Origin: Rickettsiales bacterium
GTDB taxonomy: Bacteria > Pseudomonadota > Alphaproteobacteria > Methylaequorales > Methylaequoraceae
DNA length: 46,457 nt
Direction: 5' to 3'
Assembly (NCBI GenBank): GCA_002689325.1
Contig: NZFP01000010.1
Coordinates: forward strand, 1 to 46,457
In this document: positions 9,783-20,339 of the stretch, in pieces
How positions within the stretch are numbered: position 1 is the first letter of the stretch
How the letters are laid out: each line of letters opens with the position of its first letter
The notes under the pieces: generated by a model
Told to the model about the DNA's origin: nothing
The model's input: the letters and a program-made list of their open reading frames with translations, nothing else
The model's database searches: none
Made by a program: the position numbers and the translations under genes

Positions 9783-10418
9783 TTAACTAATACCCAGAGA
9801 TTTGTGAATTTGAAAGCTTGGAAACCATGGCTTATGAGACTTACAATAATTTATGGTTTTTAAAATATTAGTTCTATTTTTTTCTTCATCTTTGGGTTGA
9901 AGAAAAAAATATTTAAAGTCTAAATTTATGATTTTTTTTAAATCAAACTTATGTTGAGGGTACACAACTTTTAATTCATCACCCTTTCTTAGATTCCATT
10001 CAGCGTTTTCTTTTGGACTAACAGTTACCCAGTCAAACTTTAAATTGGTTTTTATAGTTCCATTGGTTTCAACAGCAATGAAAAAATTTTCTTTTTTTAA
10101 TCTTTTAACAAGTAAATCATCAACTTGAAGAAGTGGCTCACCTCCAGTTAAAACTATAAATTTATCTTCAGAAGTATAAGTGTGATTCCATACCTTTTTT
10201 GTAATAGAAATTAGTTTTTCTAAATTATATCTCCCTCCATTTTTTCCATCAGTACCCACAAAGTTAGTATCACAAAAATTGCAAATTGATTTACTCCTAT
10301 CTTTTTTTCTTCCATTCCACAAATTGCAGCCAGTAAATCTTAAAAATACTGCTTCTTTACCTGAGAAAAAACCCTCGCCCTGAATTGATTTAAATATTTC
10401 TTTAACTCTATACATCAT
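9783..10418 (-). CDS. queE: 7-carboxy-7-deazaguanine synthase
   Basis: KSIQGEGFFSGKEAVFLRFTGCNLWN...CNFCDT radical SAM motif; TGGEPLLQVD. Confidence 0.94.
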   Translation of the reverse strand: MMYRVKEIFKSIQGEGFFSGKEAVFLRFTGCNLWNGRKKDRSKSICNFCDTNFVGTDGKNGGRYNLEKLISITKKVWNHTYTSEDKFIVLTGGEPLLQVDDLLVKRLKKENFFIAVETNGTIKTNLKFDWVTVSPKENAEWNLRKGDELKVVYPQHKFDLKKIINLDFKYFFLQPKDEEKNRTNILKTINYCKSHKPWFPSFQIHKSLGIS

Positions 10419-11094
10419 AAACCAAAGGATCTTTTACTTTTGCATCCTTGAAACCTTTTTTTCTTAACAAGCATGAATCACAGAGTCCACAACTTTTTGA
10501 GTTTTTTGGATTATAACAACTTGATGTTTTTGAAAAATCAACATTATTTTTTTTTCCAACCGATACAATCTCACCTTTACTCAAGTTTATTAATGGAGTT
10601 TTAATTCTAAAACTCCTTCCCTCAAGACCTTTTTTGGTGCACTTATTTATTAATTTCTCAAAAGAAACGATAAATTCCTTTCTACAATCAGGATATCCTG
10701 AGTAATCTACTGAGTTAACTCCAATATAAATATCGTTTATATCAAGCGATTCAGCATAACCTGCAGCAATCGATAAAAAAACAAGGTTTCTGCCTGCAAC
10801 GTAAGTAACAGGTATTATTTTGGGAATTGAAGTAACATCTTTATTTTCTGGGACTTTAATATCATCTGTAAGGGCTGAACCGCCATACAAATCTATATTA
10901 AAAATTTTATGCGACTTCACATTATGTTTTTTTGCTTGCCATTTGGCAAGATCAAGTTCTTTTGCATGCCGTTGTTTATAATTAAAAGAAATTGCATAGA
11001 TTTCATATTTTAACTGATTACAAATAGATAACACAACAGAGGAATCGAGACCTCCACTCAATAATATGACACATTTTTTTGTTCTTTTTTTCAT
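10408..11094 (-). CDS. queC: 7-cyano-7-deazaguanine synthase
   Basis: VILLSGGLDSSVVL PP-loop; CYNPKNSKSCGLCDSCLLRKKGF zinc site. Confidence 0.95.
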   Translation of the reverse strand: MKKRTKKCVILLSGGLDSSVVLSICNQLKYEIYAISFNYKQRHAKELDLAKWQAKKHNVKSHKIFNIDLYGGSALTDDIKVPENKDVTSIPKIIPVTYVAGRNLVFLSIAAGYAESLDINDIYIGVNSVDYSGYPDCRKEFIVSFEKLINKCTKKGLEGRSFRIKTPLINLSKGEIVSVGKKNNVDFSKTSSCYNPKNSKSCGLCDSCLLRKKGFKDAKVKDPLVYDV

Positions 11095-11124
11095 TTTAAA
11101 ATATAATTATTAACATAAAAACAA

Positions 11125-12231
11125 ATGGAAAAATTTAAAAAAAAAATTAGAAAAAAAATTTTGGATATTGGTTTTGATTCTGTAGGTTTTGCAAAACCAA
11201 TAGTGGATTTAAAAACATCAACAGAATTTAAAAATTTTCTTAATAAAAATTATCACGGAGAAATGAAATGGCTAGAAAGACATTATGAAAAAAAAAAAAA
11301 TCCAAAAAAAATTTGGGAAGAGGTTAAAACCATTATAGTGGTTGGTCTAAATTATGCCCCTCAAGATAATCCTTTGAAGATTAATAACTTTAAGGAAAAA
11401 GCAAATATAAGCGTATATGCAAAAAATAAAGATTATCATGTTATAATAAAAAATAAATTAAAGGAATTTAAAGATTGGTTTGATAGAGAATTTAAACTTG
11501 ATTGTAAAATTTTTGTTGATACAGCTCCAGTAATGGAAAAATATTTTGCTAAAGAAACTGGTGTTGGATGGCAGGGTAAACATACAAACATTGTTTCAAA
11601 AAAATTTGGTTCATGGTTATTTTTATCAGAAATCTTTTTACCCATAAAACTTGAAAATGACAAACCCTCTTCAGATAATTGTGGTTCTTGTAATGACTGT
11701 ATAACAATTTGCCCAACGAATGCCTTAGGTAAAGACTCTAGAATAGATGCAAGAAAATGTATTTCCTATTTAACAATAGAATATAAAGGACCAATTCCAA
11801 TAAGTTTAAGAGAAGGAATAGGTAACAAAATTTATGGATGCGATGATTGTTTATCTATATGTCCGTGGAATAAGTTTTCAGAACCTACTAAAGATAAAAA
11901 TTTTTTATCACTTGAAAAAGAGAAAGATCTAAAGTTCTTTCTAAATTTTGACGAAATTTTTTTTAAGAAATACTTTTTTCAATCACCAATTCTTAGAATT
12001 GGTTGGATATCTTTCATAAGAAATATTTTAATAGCATCAGGTAATAGTCAAATTCAAAGCCTAAGTTCAAGTATTAAAAAATATTTAACTCACCAAGAAC
12101 CGTTATTAAGGGGAACAGCTGTCTGGTCAATTAATAAATTACACAATTTTAAAAAAACTAAACTTTTTCAGAAACTCAAAAAAACAGAAAAAAATGATTA
12201 TGTAAAATTTGAATTAAATTGTCTTGATTAA
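11125..12231 (+). CDS. queG: epoxyqueuosine reductase
   Basis: CGSCNDCITICPTNAL and YGCDDCLSICPWNKF 4Fe-4S motifs; YAKNKDYH; GKHTNIVS. Confidence 0.95.
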   Translation: MEKFKKKIRKKILDIGFDSVGFAKPIVDLKTSTEFKNFLNKNYHGEMKWLERHYEKKKNPKKIWEEVKTIIVVGLNYAPQDNPLKINNFKEKANISVYAKNKDYHVIIKNKLKEFKDWFDREFKLDCKIFVDTAPVMEKYFAKETGVGWQGKHTNIVSKKFGSWLFLSEIFLPIKLENDKPSSDNCGSCNDCITICPTNALGKDSRIDARKCISYLTIEYKGPIPISLREGIGNKIYGCDDCLSICPWNKFSEPTKDKNFLSLEKEKDLKFFLNFDEIFFKKYFFQSPILRIGWISFIRNILIASGNSQIQSLSSSIKKYLTHQEPLLRGTAVWSINKLHNFKKTKLFQKLKKTEKNDYVKFELNCLD

Positions 12232-13158
12232 ATTTTGAAGACTTAATTGCATATTTTCCATTATTCCTTCATCCGATGAAGAATGACCAGCTGTATTAAT
12301 AATTTTAAGCTTTGAACCTTTCCACTTTTGACTTAAATTATAGGCATTGACTGGGGGACAAATTAAATCGTACCTTCCCTGAATAATATATCCAGGGATA
12401 TTTTCAAGTTTACTTGCATTGTTTAAAATCTCATTCTCATCCATAAAAAAATTATTTTTAATATAATGAAGTTCCATAAAAGGTGAATTAGGAAGACCAA
12501 CTCTTTTTTCGATTTTTTCTTTTTCCTCAAAAATAGAATTATCAGGATTGATTTGTGAAAGAATTCTCTCGTAGTCATGCCAAATCCAAGAATGTATTTT
12601 TGAGTTTTTCACGCATATTTCTTCGTAATATTTTGAAATTAAATTGTTAGCGTTATCTGCAGTATTTGAAAAACTTTCAAAAAGTTTAGGTGCAAAAATT
12701 TTAGGACCATTAATAAATGCCCAATCAATTTCATCCATTGTTCCCAAAAAAACTGATCTTAAAAGAATCGCTGATATATTTTTTGGATATTTAAGAGCAT
12801 ATTTTAAAGCCAATGTTGCTCCCCAAGATCCTCCTATTATAAAAAATTTTTTTACTTTTAAAAAATCTCTTATTTTTTCGATATCCTCAATTAAGTTTTC
12901 TGTATTATTTCTCTTCAATGATCTGTAGGGTGTACTTTTTCCACACCCTCTTTGATCAAAAATAACAGATTTAAAAATTTCAGGGTTAAATAAGGAATGA
13001 TGTTCACTTCTACAATGACCACCAGGACCTCCGTGAACAAAAAAAACGGGTATACCGTCTTTTTTTCCGCTTACTTCAAAGTATATTTTATTTTCTTTAT
13101 CTACATCCAATGTATACATTTCTGGTAAAGACATGTGTTTAAAGAGTTTACTTTTCAT
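12214..13158 (-). CDS. pip: proline iminopeptidase (alpha/beta hydrolase, S33)
   Basis: FVHGGPGG, FDQRGCGKSTP, GGSWGATLALKYALKYP. Confidence 0.92.
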   Translation of the reverse strand: MKSKLFKHMSLPEMYTLDVDKENKIYFEVSGKKDGIPVFFVHGGPGGHCRSEHHSLFNPEIFKSVIFDQRGCGKSTPYRSLKRNNTENLIEDIEKIRDFLKVKKFFIIGGSWGATLALKYALKYPKNISAILLRSVFLGTMDEIDWAFINGPKIFAPKLFESFSNTADNANNLISKYYEEICVKNSKIHSWIWHDYERILSQINPDNSIFEEKEKIEKRVGLPNSPFMELHYIKNNFFMDENEILNNASKLENIPGYIIQGRYDLICPPVNAYNLSQKWKGSKLKIINTAGHSSSDEGIMENMQLSLQNLIKTI

Positions 13159-13180
13159 CTTAAGATACTATTAATTAAAT

Positions 13181-13627
13181 ATGGAAAAATTTGAAAATCT
13201 TAATGAACTAATAATAGCATTACTTCTCTGGATAACAAGTAATACAGATTATATCAATCCTAAACAATTACCTGAAGTAAAGTTTCTAGAACAAAACGAG
13301 CTTTCTCAACTTGCTTGCAAGAGTGATTGTGAAATTTTAGCTTACACACCTGTAGAGCCAAAGTATACAGTTTACTTGTCAAAAAAATTAAACCCACTCA
13401 CAAATGTTTGTCATAGAGGAATTTTACTACATGAGATAATTCATGTTCTTCAGGATGATCAAGGTTTTTTTGTAGATTATGACGACAGAACAAAAAAACA
13501 CTTAAGAGAGATGAATGCATTAGTAAATCATAATATATATTTAAGTCAGTTTGGTAAAAAAATTTTATACAGCAATGGTTTTGCGGCCAAGTTTAAAACT
13601 GAGTCAAAAAATAACTTATACTGCTAG
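13181..13627 (+). CDS. conserved hypothetical with HExxH zinc-protease-like motif (DUF6647-like)
   Basis: GILLHEIIHVLQDDQG contains HEIIH; 148 aa. Confidence 0.65.
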   Translation: MEKFENLNELIIALLLWITSNTDYINPKQLPEVKFLEQNELSQLACKSDCEILAYTPVEPKYTVYLSKKLNPLTNVCHRGILLHEIIHVLQDDQGFFVDYDDRTKKHLREMNALVNHNIYLSQFGKKILYSNGFAAKFKTESKNNLYC

Positions 13628-14319
13628 TTTTCTATATGAAAAACCAATTCGTCATAACCTATGTAACCAAAAAACAATTTGTCGTTTACTATGAAAGCTG
13701 GTGTACCTCGCAAAGATAATTTTTCTGATAGTTCACGATCAATATATAATTGATCTTTGACATACTCGCTGTTCAGACTATTTTTTATTTTTTCTTGATC
13801 ATATCCAAGATCATTAAGTACATCTTTTAAGTAATCCTTGGTAACAGGTCCCTTTTTACTCATAATAAGATTATGAAATTTGTTAAACACTTCATTACTG
13901 TCTTTAGCAATTACTAAGGCTATTCCAGCTAATTTTTTTGAATTTTCAGATAGAATTGGAAAATTTTTATAAATTATTTTTACATTATTCTTACTTTGTT
14001 TAATTTTAAGAATATCTTGGTGTGCTTTTTTACAATATGAGCAATTATAATCAAAAAACTCTACTATTATATTTTCACTTTTTACGTTACCACTGTACAT
14101 ACCGTTTTCTGAACTTAGGATTTGTTTTTTATTTTCTACAATAATTTTATTGTCAATTTTCTTTTTTTCGGCAATTTTTTTTTTTTCAAAATTTTCTAAA
14201 GATTGTAAAATTATTTCGGGGTTATTGAGAAGAAAATCTTTAATTTTTTCATCAATGTCTTTTGAAGAAGCATTAAAACTTAAAAATAAAACTAAAATAA
14301 AAATTAAATAATTAAACAT
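13624..14319 (-). CDS. DsbA-family periplasmic thioredoxin-fold protein
   Basis: Signal peptide; FFDYNCSYCKKAHQDI (CxxC); SLRGTPAFIVNDKLFFGYIGYDEL. Confidence 0.88.
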   Translation of the reverse strand: MFNYLIFILVLFLSFNASSKDIDEKIKDFLLNNPEIILQSLENFEKKKIAEKKKIDNKIIVENKKQILSSENGMYSGNVKSENIIVEFFDYNCSYCKKAHQDILKIKQSKNNVKIIYKNFPILSENSKKLAGIALVIAKDSNEVFNKFHNLIMSKKGPVTKDYLKDVLNDLGYDQEKIKNSLNSEYVKDQLYIDRELSEKLSLRGTPAFIVNDKLFFGYIGYDELVFHIEN

Positions 14320-14340
14320 ATTTATCCTGTAAAGTTAAAA

Positions 14341-14429
14341 TGGTGCGAGCGGTGGGACTTGAACCCACAAGGGTGTTACCACCCGCAGGATTTTAAGTCC
14401 TGTCTGTTTACCAATTTCAGCACGCTCGC
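14341..14429 (-). tRNA. tRNA-Leu, anticodon UAA, CCA encoded
   Basis: Reverse complement GCGAGCGTGCTGAAATTGGTAAACAGACAGGACTTAAAATCCTG...GGGTTCAAGTCCCACCGCTCGCACCA: 7-bp acceptor stem, anticodon loop CTTAAAA, long class II variable arm, T-loop TTCAAGT. Confidence 0.95.
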
Positions 14430-14640
14430 AAAAGTTTTACTAACTCAGGGTTATAAATAATTTTCGGATTTTTCAAAATTTGAAATGTGGTAGCAATCAA
14501 AATCATTTAATCTTTTTTCCCCAGTCATTAATTAATGTTAAGATATTTATATCACAATGAATCTTGAATTAAACTAGAAACATGTTCCCCTTTAATTTTT
14601 TATATAAAAACTCTGGAATTATCTTTTTTTTAAATAACTT

Positions 14641-14841
14641 TTATTTAAAAAGCTTTTTTACGTGCTCATTAATAACTTCTTTGGTAATTTTTTCTGCATT
14701 ATTCTTTATCCAACTATCAACAATTTTTTTAGTTTCATTCGGGTTATCTTTATAACTATCGTCATTTTTTGGTTTTTTTTCAATTTTTTTTGAAGATACT
14801 GCATTTTTAACTTGGTCTAAAATTTTTCTATTATCTTTCAT
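14641..14841 (-). CDS. short hypothetical with weakly PopZ-like C-terminal helix
   Basis: 66-aa ORF; C-term VDSWIKNNAEKITKEVINEHVKKLFK; overlaps the 3' end of the upstream gene. Confidence 0.55.
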   Translation of the reverse strand: MKDNRKILDQVKNAVSSKKIEKKPKNDDSYKDNPNETKKIVDSWIKNNAEKITKEVINEHVKKLFK

Positions 14842-15274
14842 AGTTTAGACCCATTTCAATTTTTTTATCAACATCACTTATTAATTTATCAAGATCACCA
14901 ATGTCTTTTTTTAAAGGTATTTTTTCTAGTTTTTTATTGATGTCGTTTTTTAATTGTTTGTAAATATGATCATTTTTAACTTCTACCAATTCTTTGACAT
15001 TTTTTCCTGTTAACTTTGAGATTGATTGAGCAACCAATTCAGTTTTTTTAACATACACTCCTAGGTCTATCAACTCCTGACGATAAAGTTCTCTTAAAGC
15101 CATCAATTTTTTTTCAGCATTTTCAAAAAATTCTTTATGTTCACCATAATCGTTTAACGGTGTTTCTTTGTGAATAGTAATATCGGTTTTTTTATTTTTT
15201 TTTTTTGCAAGAAAAAATAAGATAACTATAAAAATAAATGCAAATGGTATAATTTGAAACGTAATATTTGACAT
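14831..15274 (-). CDS. single-pass membrane protein with coiled-coil-like soluble domain
   Basis: N-term TM IIPFAFIFIVILFFLAKKKNKK followed by a charged helical region. Internal ATG (MSNITF) preferred. Confidence 0.65.
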   Translation of the reverse strand: MSNITFQIIPFAFIFIVILFFLAKKKNKKTDITIHKETPLNDYGEHKEFFENAEKKLMALRELYRQELIDLGVYVKKTELVAQSISKLTGKNVKELVEVKNDHIYKQLKNDINKKLEKIPLKKDIGDLDKLISDVDKKIEMGLNYER

Positions 15275-15326
15275 ATAATAAATATAACTATTACATAACT
15301 TTAACATAATTATAATATATTTTTTA

Positions 15327-15788
15327 ATGAACGATCAAAAAAAAATAGAAGACATACTACATTCAATTCAAGAACTAATTTTAGAGGCTCAAAACGAGGA
15401 AAAATTAGATAGGTTAGAAACATCAGAAGTAATAAATTTGGACAAGTTTGATCAAGCTACAATTGGAAATTTAGAAAAAAAAGAAAATTATAAAAAAAGA
15501 TACTTAGATAAAATACAAAAAGAAATTCCTACTGAGGTAAAAAATTTTGAAATCAATCCAACAGAAAATAATAATTCTTTAAAAAACAGTTGGAAAAATT
15601 TTAACTTTCAAAAATGCCAGGAAAAACCACAAAGACAGATTCTAGAGGAAATTAAGAAAGAAAGTGATCAAATTGAAAAAATATTCAAGGATTCATTAAA
15701 TTTTTGGATAAAAAAAAATCTTCCAGACCTTATTAAAGAAGAAACCGCCCTTCATACAAAAAAAATATTAGAAGAAAAGTTAAAATAA
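15327..15788 (+). CDS. PopZ-like protein (DUF2497-like)
   Basis: N-term IEDILHSIQELILEAQ and C-term FWIKKNLPDLIKEETALHTKKILEEKL resemble the N- and C-terminal helices of PopZ/DUF2497; acidic linker between. Confidence 0.65.
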   Translation: MNDQKKIEDILHSIQELILEAQNEEKLDRLETSEVINLDKFDQATIGNLEKKENYKKRYLDKIQKEIPTEVKNFEINPTENNNSLKNSWKNFNFQKCQEKPQRQILEEIKKESDQIEKIFKDSLNFWIKKNLPDLIKEETALHTKKILEEKLK

Positions 15789-16529
15789 CCTCGGATTTCC
15801 ATTATTTTTTTTTAGATATAAAGTCAATAAATCACACACTTCTTTGACTCGTTTAGTACACTCTCCTGTTATGACTAAAGAAACTCCAAATGAATTTTTC
15901 TTAAAATATGGGTAACTTCCTATTTCAAGATCAAAAAATTTTTTTTGTACACTTTCAACATACTCTCCAATTATTCCCTCAGACAAGGTAGTGGTAATTA
16001 TCTTTTTTATAAATTGCTTTTGGTTTTTTTTAAATTTCTTTAAAACGTCCATTAGCATTACCTCTAATATTTTTGGAACCCCTGGAAAAACAAAAACATT
16101 TTCGAGGTAAAAGCCGGGGGCAATACTTACTGGGTTATCAATTAATTTTGCCTTCGAAGGAACATATGCCATTTTTAATCTAGCATTAGTTAGCACATCA
16201 TCTGAGTAATGTTTTTCAAGTCTTTTTTTAGCCTCCTCGTTCAACTCTAATGTATCACCGAAAGCTCCTGAAACCGCACTAGAGGTTTTGTCATCATGAG
16301 TGGGACCAATTCCACCAGTTGTAAAAACATAATCAAATTTCTGTCTAAATAAATTTACTTTTTCTGAAATTATTTTTTCGATATCAGGAATCGTAACTAT
16401 TTCTTTACATACCATACCAACATTATTTAGTTCTGTGCATATTAAATGTGAGTTTGTATCCAAGGTTTTTCCTGACAAAATTTCATTTCCTATAATTATG
16501 ACGCCAAAAGTTTTTCTGTTTGATTTCAT
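15780..16529 (-). CDS. CinA-like competence/damage-inducible protein A (MoaB/Mog domain)
   Basis: FGVIIIGNEILSGKTLDTNSHLI, FTTGGIGPTHDDKT, FVFPGVPKILEVML. Confidence 0.9.
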   Translation of the reverse strand: MKSNRKTFGVIIIGNEILSGKTLDTNSHLICTELNNVGMVCKEIVTIPDIEKIISEKVNLFRQKFDYVFTTGGIGPTHDDKTSSAVSGAFGDTLELNEEAKKRLEKHYSDDVLTNARLKMAYVPSKAKLIDNPVSIAPGFYLENVFVFPGVPKILEVMLMDVLKKFKKNQKQFIKKIITTTLSEGIIGEYVESVQKKFFDLEIGSYPYFKKNSFGVSLVITGECTKRVKEVCDLLTLYLKKNNGNPRLF

Positions 16530-16579
16530 TTTTTTTTTCTATTAGTTTTAATTTTTTTACTATACATTATTCTTTTTCT

Positions 16580-17362
16580 ATGACCAATAACATCAAAATA
16601 CATAATCAACATGAATTTGAAAGTATGAGAAAGGTGGGTGCCTTAGCCGCTGGATGTTTAGATCATATTACCGACTATATAAAACCAGGTATTTCGACAT
16701 TAGAAATAGATGAAATCTGTCATAGTTATCAGGTTGAAAAAGGTGCAGTTCCAGCACCTCTCAACTATAAAGGATTCCCAAAATCAGTTTGCACTTCTGT
16801 AAATCATGTTGTCTGTCATGGTATACCTGGAAACAAAATTTTAGAAGACGGTGACATATTGAATATAGATGTTACCCCAAAACTAAATGGCTGGCATGGA
16901 GATACAAGTAGAATGTTTTACGTCGGAAATGTTAAAATTAAAGCTCAAAAACTTGTTGAAACAACTTATGAAGCAATGATGCGAGGAATAGAACAAGTTA
17001 AACCGGGTAATACAACAGGTGATATTGGTTATGCAATACAATCATTTGCAGAGAAAAAGAATTATTCAGTAGTAAGAGATTTTTGCGGACACGGACTTGG
17101 TGAAGTTTTTCATGATCAACCAAGTATTCTTCATTTTGGAAACCAAGGAGAGGGTGTTAAACTCGAAGAGGGGATGTTTTTTACAGTTGAACCAATGATT
17201 AACATAGGTGGATATAAGGTTAAAATTCTAAGTGATGGATGGACTGCAGTGACTTGTGATAAATCTTTATCAGCACAGTTTGAACATTCAATAGGGGTTA
17301 CAAAGAATGGCTTTGAAATATTTACTCTTTCAAAAAAAAATTATTCATTTCCACCATATTAA
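16580..17362 (+). CDS. map: methionine aminopeptidase, type I
   Basis: VNHVVCHGIPGNKILEDGDILNIDVTPKLNGWHGDTSRMF; FCGHGLGEVFH. Internal ATG chosen over the upstream hydrophobic extension. Confidence 0.95.
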   Translation: MTNNIKIHNQHEFESMRKVGALAAGCLDHITDYIKPGISTLEIDEICHSYQVEKGAVPAPLNYKGFPKSVCTSVNHVVCHGIPGNKILEDGDILNIDVTPKLNGWHGDTSRMFYVGNVKIKAQKLVETTYEAMMRGIEQVKPGNTTGDIGYAIQSFAEKKNYSVVRDFCGHGLGEVFHDQPSILHFGNQGEGVKLEEGMFFTVEPMINIGGYKVKILSDGWTAVTCDKSLSAQFEHSIGVTKNGFEIFTLSKKNYSFPPY

Positions 17363-17368
17363 ATAAGA

Positions 17369-18661
17369 ATGATACCTAGATACTCAAGAAAAGAAATATC
17401 AGAAATTTGGAAACCAAAAAATAAATTTACAATTTGGTTGAGAATAGAAATTTTAATTTGCGAAGCACTCAACAAAATAGGAAAAGTTCCAGATAAATCA
17501 TTAAAAACAATTAAAGAAAAAGCAAGGTTCGATGAAAAAAGAATAGATGAAATAGAAAAAGAAGTAAAGCATGATGTTATTGCATTTTTAACAAATCTAT
17601 CGGAAAATATCGGTGAAGATTCTCGCTTTATTCATCAGGGAATCACTTCATCTGACATTTTAGACACTACATTATCAATCCAGCTTAAAGAATCATGTAA
17701 AATTATAAAAAAAGAGCTAAAACAATTATTAGATGTTTTAAAAGAAAAGGCTATTTTTTATAAAAGGACACCATGTATCGGTAGAAGCCATGGAATATAT
17801 GCTGAACCTACAACATTTGGGCTCAAAATGCTTAGTAAGTATTTTGAATTTAAACGTTCATATGAAAGATTATTAGATGCTGAGAAAAATATTTCTGTTT
17901 GTGCTATATCTGGTGCAGTTGGTACATTTGCAAATATTGATCCCTTTGTACAAGATTATGTTGCAAAAAAGTTAAAACTTAATTCGGAGGAAGTTTCTAC
18001 ACAAATTATTCCAAGAGATAGATACGCCTATCTTTTTTCTGTGGTCTCAATTATAGCATCATCACTAGAAAATTTAGCAATAGAAATTAGACACCTACAA
18101 AGAAGCGAACTTAGAGAAGTACAAGAGTTTTTTTCTGACAAGCAAAAAGGTTCCTCAGCAATGCCTCATAAAAAAAACCCTGTTTTGTCGGAAAATATTA
18201 CTGGGATAGCAAGAATTATTAGAGCAAATATTTTACCAATTTTAGAAAATATTTCTTTATGGCATGAAAGAGATATTTCTCATTCATCTGTAGAAAGAGT
18301 AATTTTTCCGGATACCCTTATTTTATTAGATTTTTCTTTAAATAGAATGACTGACGTAGTTAAAAATTTAATCGTTAATGAAAAAAGCATGCTTGATAAT
18401 CTTAGCAATAGTAAAGGACTTTATAACTCTCAAAGAGTTTTACTGAAACTCATAGAAAAAGGTCTTACTAGAGAAGATGCTTATAGAAAAGTTCAAAAAA
18501 TTGCAATGGACTCTTGGAATAAAAATAAGAATTTTAGAGACCTACTTAAAAAAAATAAAAGTATTAAAGGTTTTCTTTCATCTAAAGAAATTGATAAGAT
18601 TTTTGAACTCGAATACCATTTCAAAAATATTAATTATATTTACAAAAAAATTGATAAATAA
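17369..18661 (+). CDS. purB: adenylosuccinate lyase
   Basis: [23 protein letters not shown] signature; purine operon. Confidence 0.95.
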   Translation: MIPRYSRKEISEIWKPKNKFTIWLRIEILICEALNKIGKVPDKSLKTIKEKARFDEKRIDEIEKEVKHDVIAFLTNLSENIGEDSRFIHQGITSSDILDTTLSIQLKESCKIIKKELKQLLDVLKEKAIFYKRTPCIGRSHGIYAEPTTFGLKMLSKYFEFKRSYERLLDAEKNISVCAISGAVGTFANIDPFVQDYVAKKLKLNSEEVSTQIIPRDRYAYLFSVVSIIASSLENLAIEIRHLQRSELREVQEFFSDKQKGSSAMPHKKNPVLSENITGIARIIRANILPILENISLWHERDISHSSVERVIFPDTLILLDFSLNRMTDVVKNLIVNEKSMLDNLSNSKGLYNSQRVLLKLIEKGLTREDAYRKVQKIAMDSWNKNKNFRDLLKKNKSIKGFLSSKEIDKIFELEYHFKNINYIYKKIDK

Positions 18662-19416
18662 TGCTAAAGAAAAAATTGTACGAAGGAAAAGCAAAAGTAA
18701 TTTATAAGGGGAATGAACCTAATACATTAATTCAATACTTTAAAGATGATGCCACAGCTTTTAACAATAAAAAAAAAGCCATTATTCCTGGAAAAGGAGT
18801 GATAAATAATTTCATCTCAGAATTATTAATGACTCGGTTGAATGATATAAACATTCCTAATCACTTCATTAAAAGATTAAATATGCGGGAACAACTAATA
18901 CACAAGTTAGAAATTATACCAATTGAAGTTGTAATTAGAAACATAGCCACAGGCTCAATAGTTAAACGCTTAGGAATTGAAGAAGGAAAGGTTCTACCAA
19001 GACCAATCATAGAGTTCTATCTTAAAGATGATAAACTGAATGATCCAATCATTTCAGAGGAACATATAATAGTTTTTGAGTGGGCCACTCATTCAGAATT
19101 AGATGAAATCATATCCCTCTCAACGAGAATAAATGATTTTTTGACTGGATATTTCTATTCACAAAAAATACGATTAGTAGATTTTAAAATTGAGTTTGGA
19201 AGATTCTGGTCGGGCCAAGACAACTCAATTATGTTAGCAGATGAAATAAGTCCTGATAACTGCAGGCTATGGGATATATTAACAAATAAGAAACTTGATA
19301 AGGATAGATTCAGGCAAGATCTTGGTGAAGTAGATATTGCTTATAAAGAAGTTGCGTATAGATTAGGTGTTTTATCTGAAAAAGAATTTAAGAAGGTACT
19401 AAAGAATGATTTTTAG
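18661..19416 (+). CDS. purC: SAICAR synthetase
   Basis: [41 protein letters not shown]. Confidence 0.95.
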   Translation: MLKKKLYEGKAKVIYKGNEPNTLIQYFKDDATAFNNKKKAIIPGKGVINNFISELLMTRLNDINIPNHFIKRLNMREQLIHKLEIIPIEVVIRNIATGSIVKRLGIEEGKVLPRPIIEFYLKDDKLNDPIISEEHIIVFEWATHSELDEIISLSTRINDFLTGYFYSQKIRLVDFKIEFGRFWSGQDNSIMLADEISPDNCRLWDILTNKKLDKDRFRQDLGEVDIAYKEVAYRLGVLSEKEFKKVLKNDF

Positions 19417-19642
19417 AGTCTATATAAACTTTAAACCAGGAATTCTTGACCCTGAAGCTGAAGCAATCATGCAAACTATTAAAAATATGGGTAACAAATC
19501 AATTGAAAAAATAATAAAGGGTAAGTTCTTTGATATACATTTAGACGATAAAAAAGATTATTTTAAAGAAATTGAAAAAATTAGTGAAAACCTTCTATCA
19601 AATCCAGTTATTGAAAATTTTAAAATCATAAAAAAGAATTAA
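19406..19642 (+). CDS. purS: FGAM synthase subunit PurS
   Basis: [25 protein letters not shown]; between purC and purQ. Confidence 0.93.
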   Translation: MIFRVYINFKPGILDPEAEAIMQTIKNMGNKSIEKIIKGKFFDIHLDDKKDYFKEIEKISENLLSNPVIENFKIIKKN

Positions 19643-19646
19643 ACCA

Positions 19647-20339
19647 GTGAAGAAAAAAAAAATAATTTCCATTATTATTTTTCCTGGTTCTAATTGTGAT
19701 AGAGACCTTATGGTTGCAATTAAAAGAAATTTAGGAATAAAACCTAATTTAATTTGGCACCAAACCGGAAATATTGAAAAAACCGACCTAATTTTTTTAC
19801 CTGGAGGGTTTTCGTATGGTGATTATTTAAGAGCAGGAATAATTGCAACAAAATCACCGGCAATTTCTGAGGTTGTAAGGCTTTCAAAAAAGGGACTTCC
19901 TATTGTTGGAATTTGTAATGGTTTTCAAATATTAACTGAATGTAATTTACTTGACGGCGCACTTCTTAAAAACTCTAATCAACTTTTTAAATGCAAGGAT
20001 GTTTTTCTAAAAGTAGTTAGCAAAAATAAATTTACTAGTGGATATAAAAAAAATGAAATTATAAGTTATCCAATTGCACATTCTCAGGGAAATTTTTTTG
20101 TAAATGATCAGAAACTGAAAGAATTAGAAGATAATGATCAAATTATTTTTAAATATACTTCTAAAAAAGGATTAATAGATAAAAATTTTAACCCTAACGG
20201 CTCAAAAAATAATATTGCCGGAATAGTAAATAAAAAAAAAAATGTACTAGGGCTTATGCCTCACCCTGAGAGAGCAACAGATAATTTTTCAAGTGGAGAT
20301 GGAAAGATTTTTTTTAAATCAATTTACGAAATGCTATGA
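19647..20339 (+). CDS. purQ: FGAM synthase subunit PurQ (glutaminase)
   Basis: [46 protein letters not shown] start. Confidence 0.95.
   Translation: MKKKKIISIIIFPGSNCDRDLMVAIKRNLGIKPNLIWHQTGNIEKTDLIFLPGGFSYGDYLRAGIIATKSPAISEVVRLSKKGLPIVGICNGFQILTECNLLDGALLKNSNQLFKCKDVFLKVVSKNKFTSGYKKNEIISYPIAHSQGNFFVNDQKLKELEDNDQIIFKYTSKKGLIDKNFNPNGSKNNIAGIVNKKKNVLGLMPHPERATDNFSSGDGKIFFKSIYEML

Noticed and set aside
12644-12928. 94-aa ORF antisense to pip
   Set aside because: Shadow ORF inside a conserved hydrolase.
14430-14640. 210-nt intergenic region upstream of tRNA-Leu as a possible sRNA
   Set aside because: No convincing hairpin/terminator or conserved ncRNA pattern seen; probably just the tRNA promoter region.
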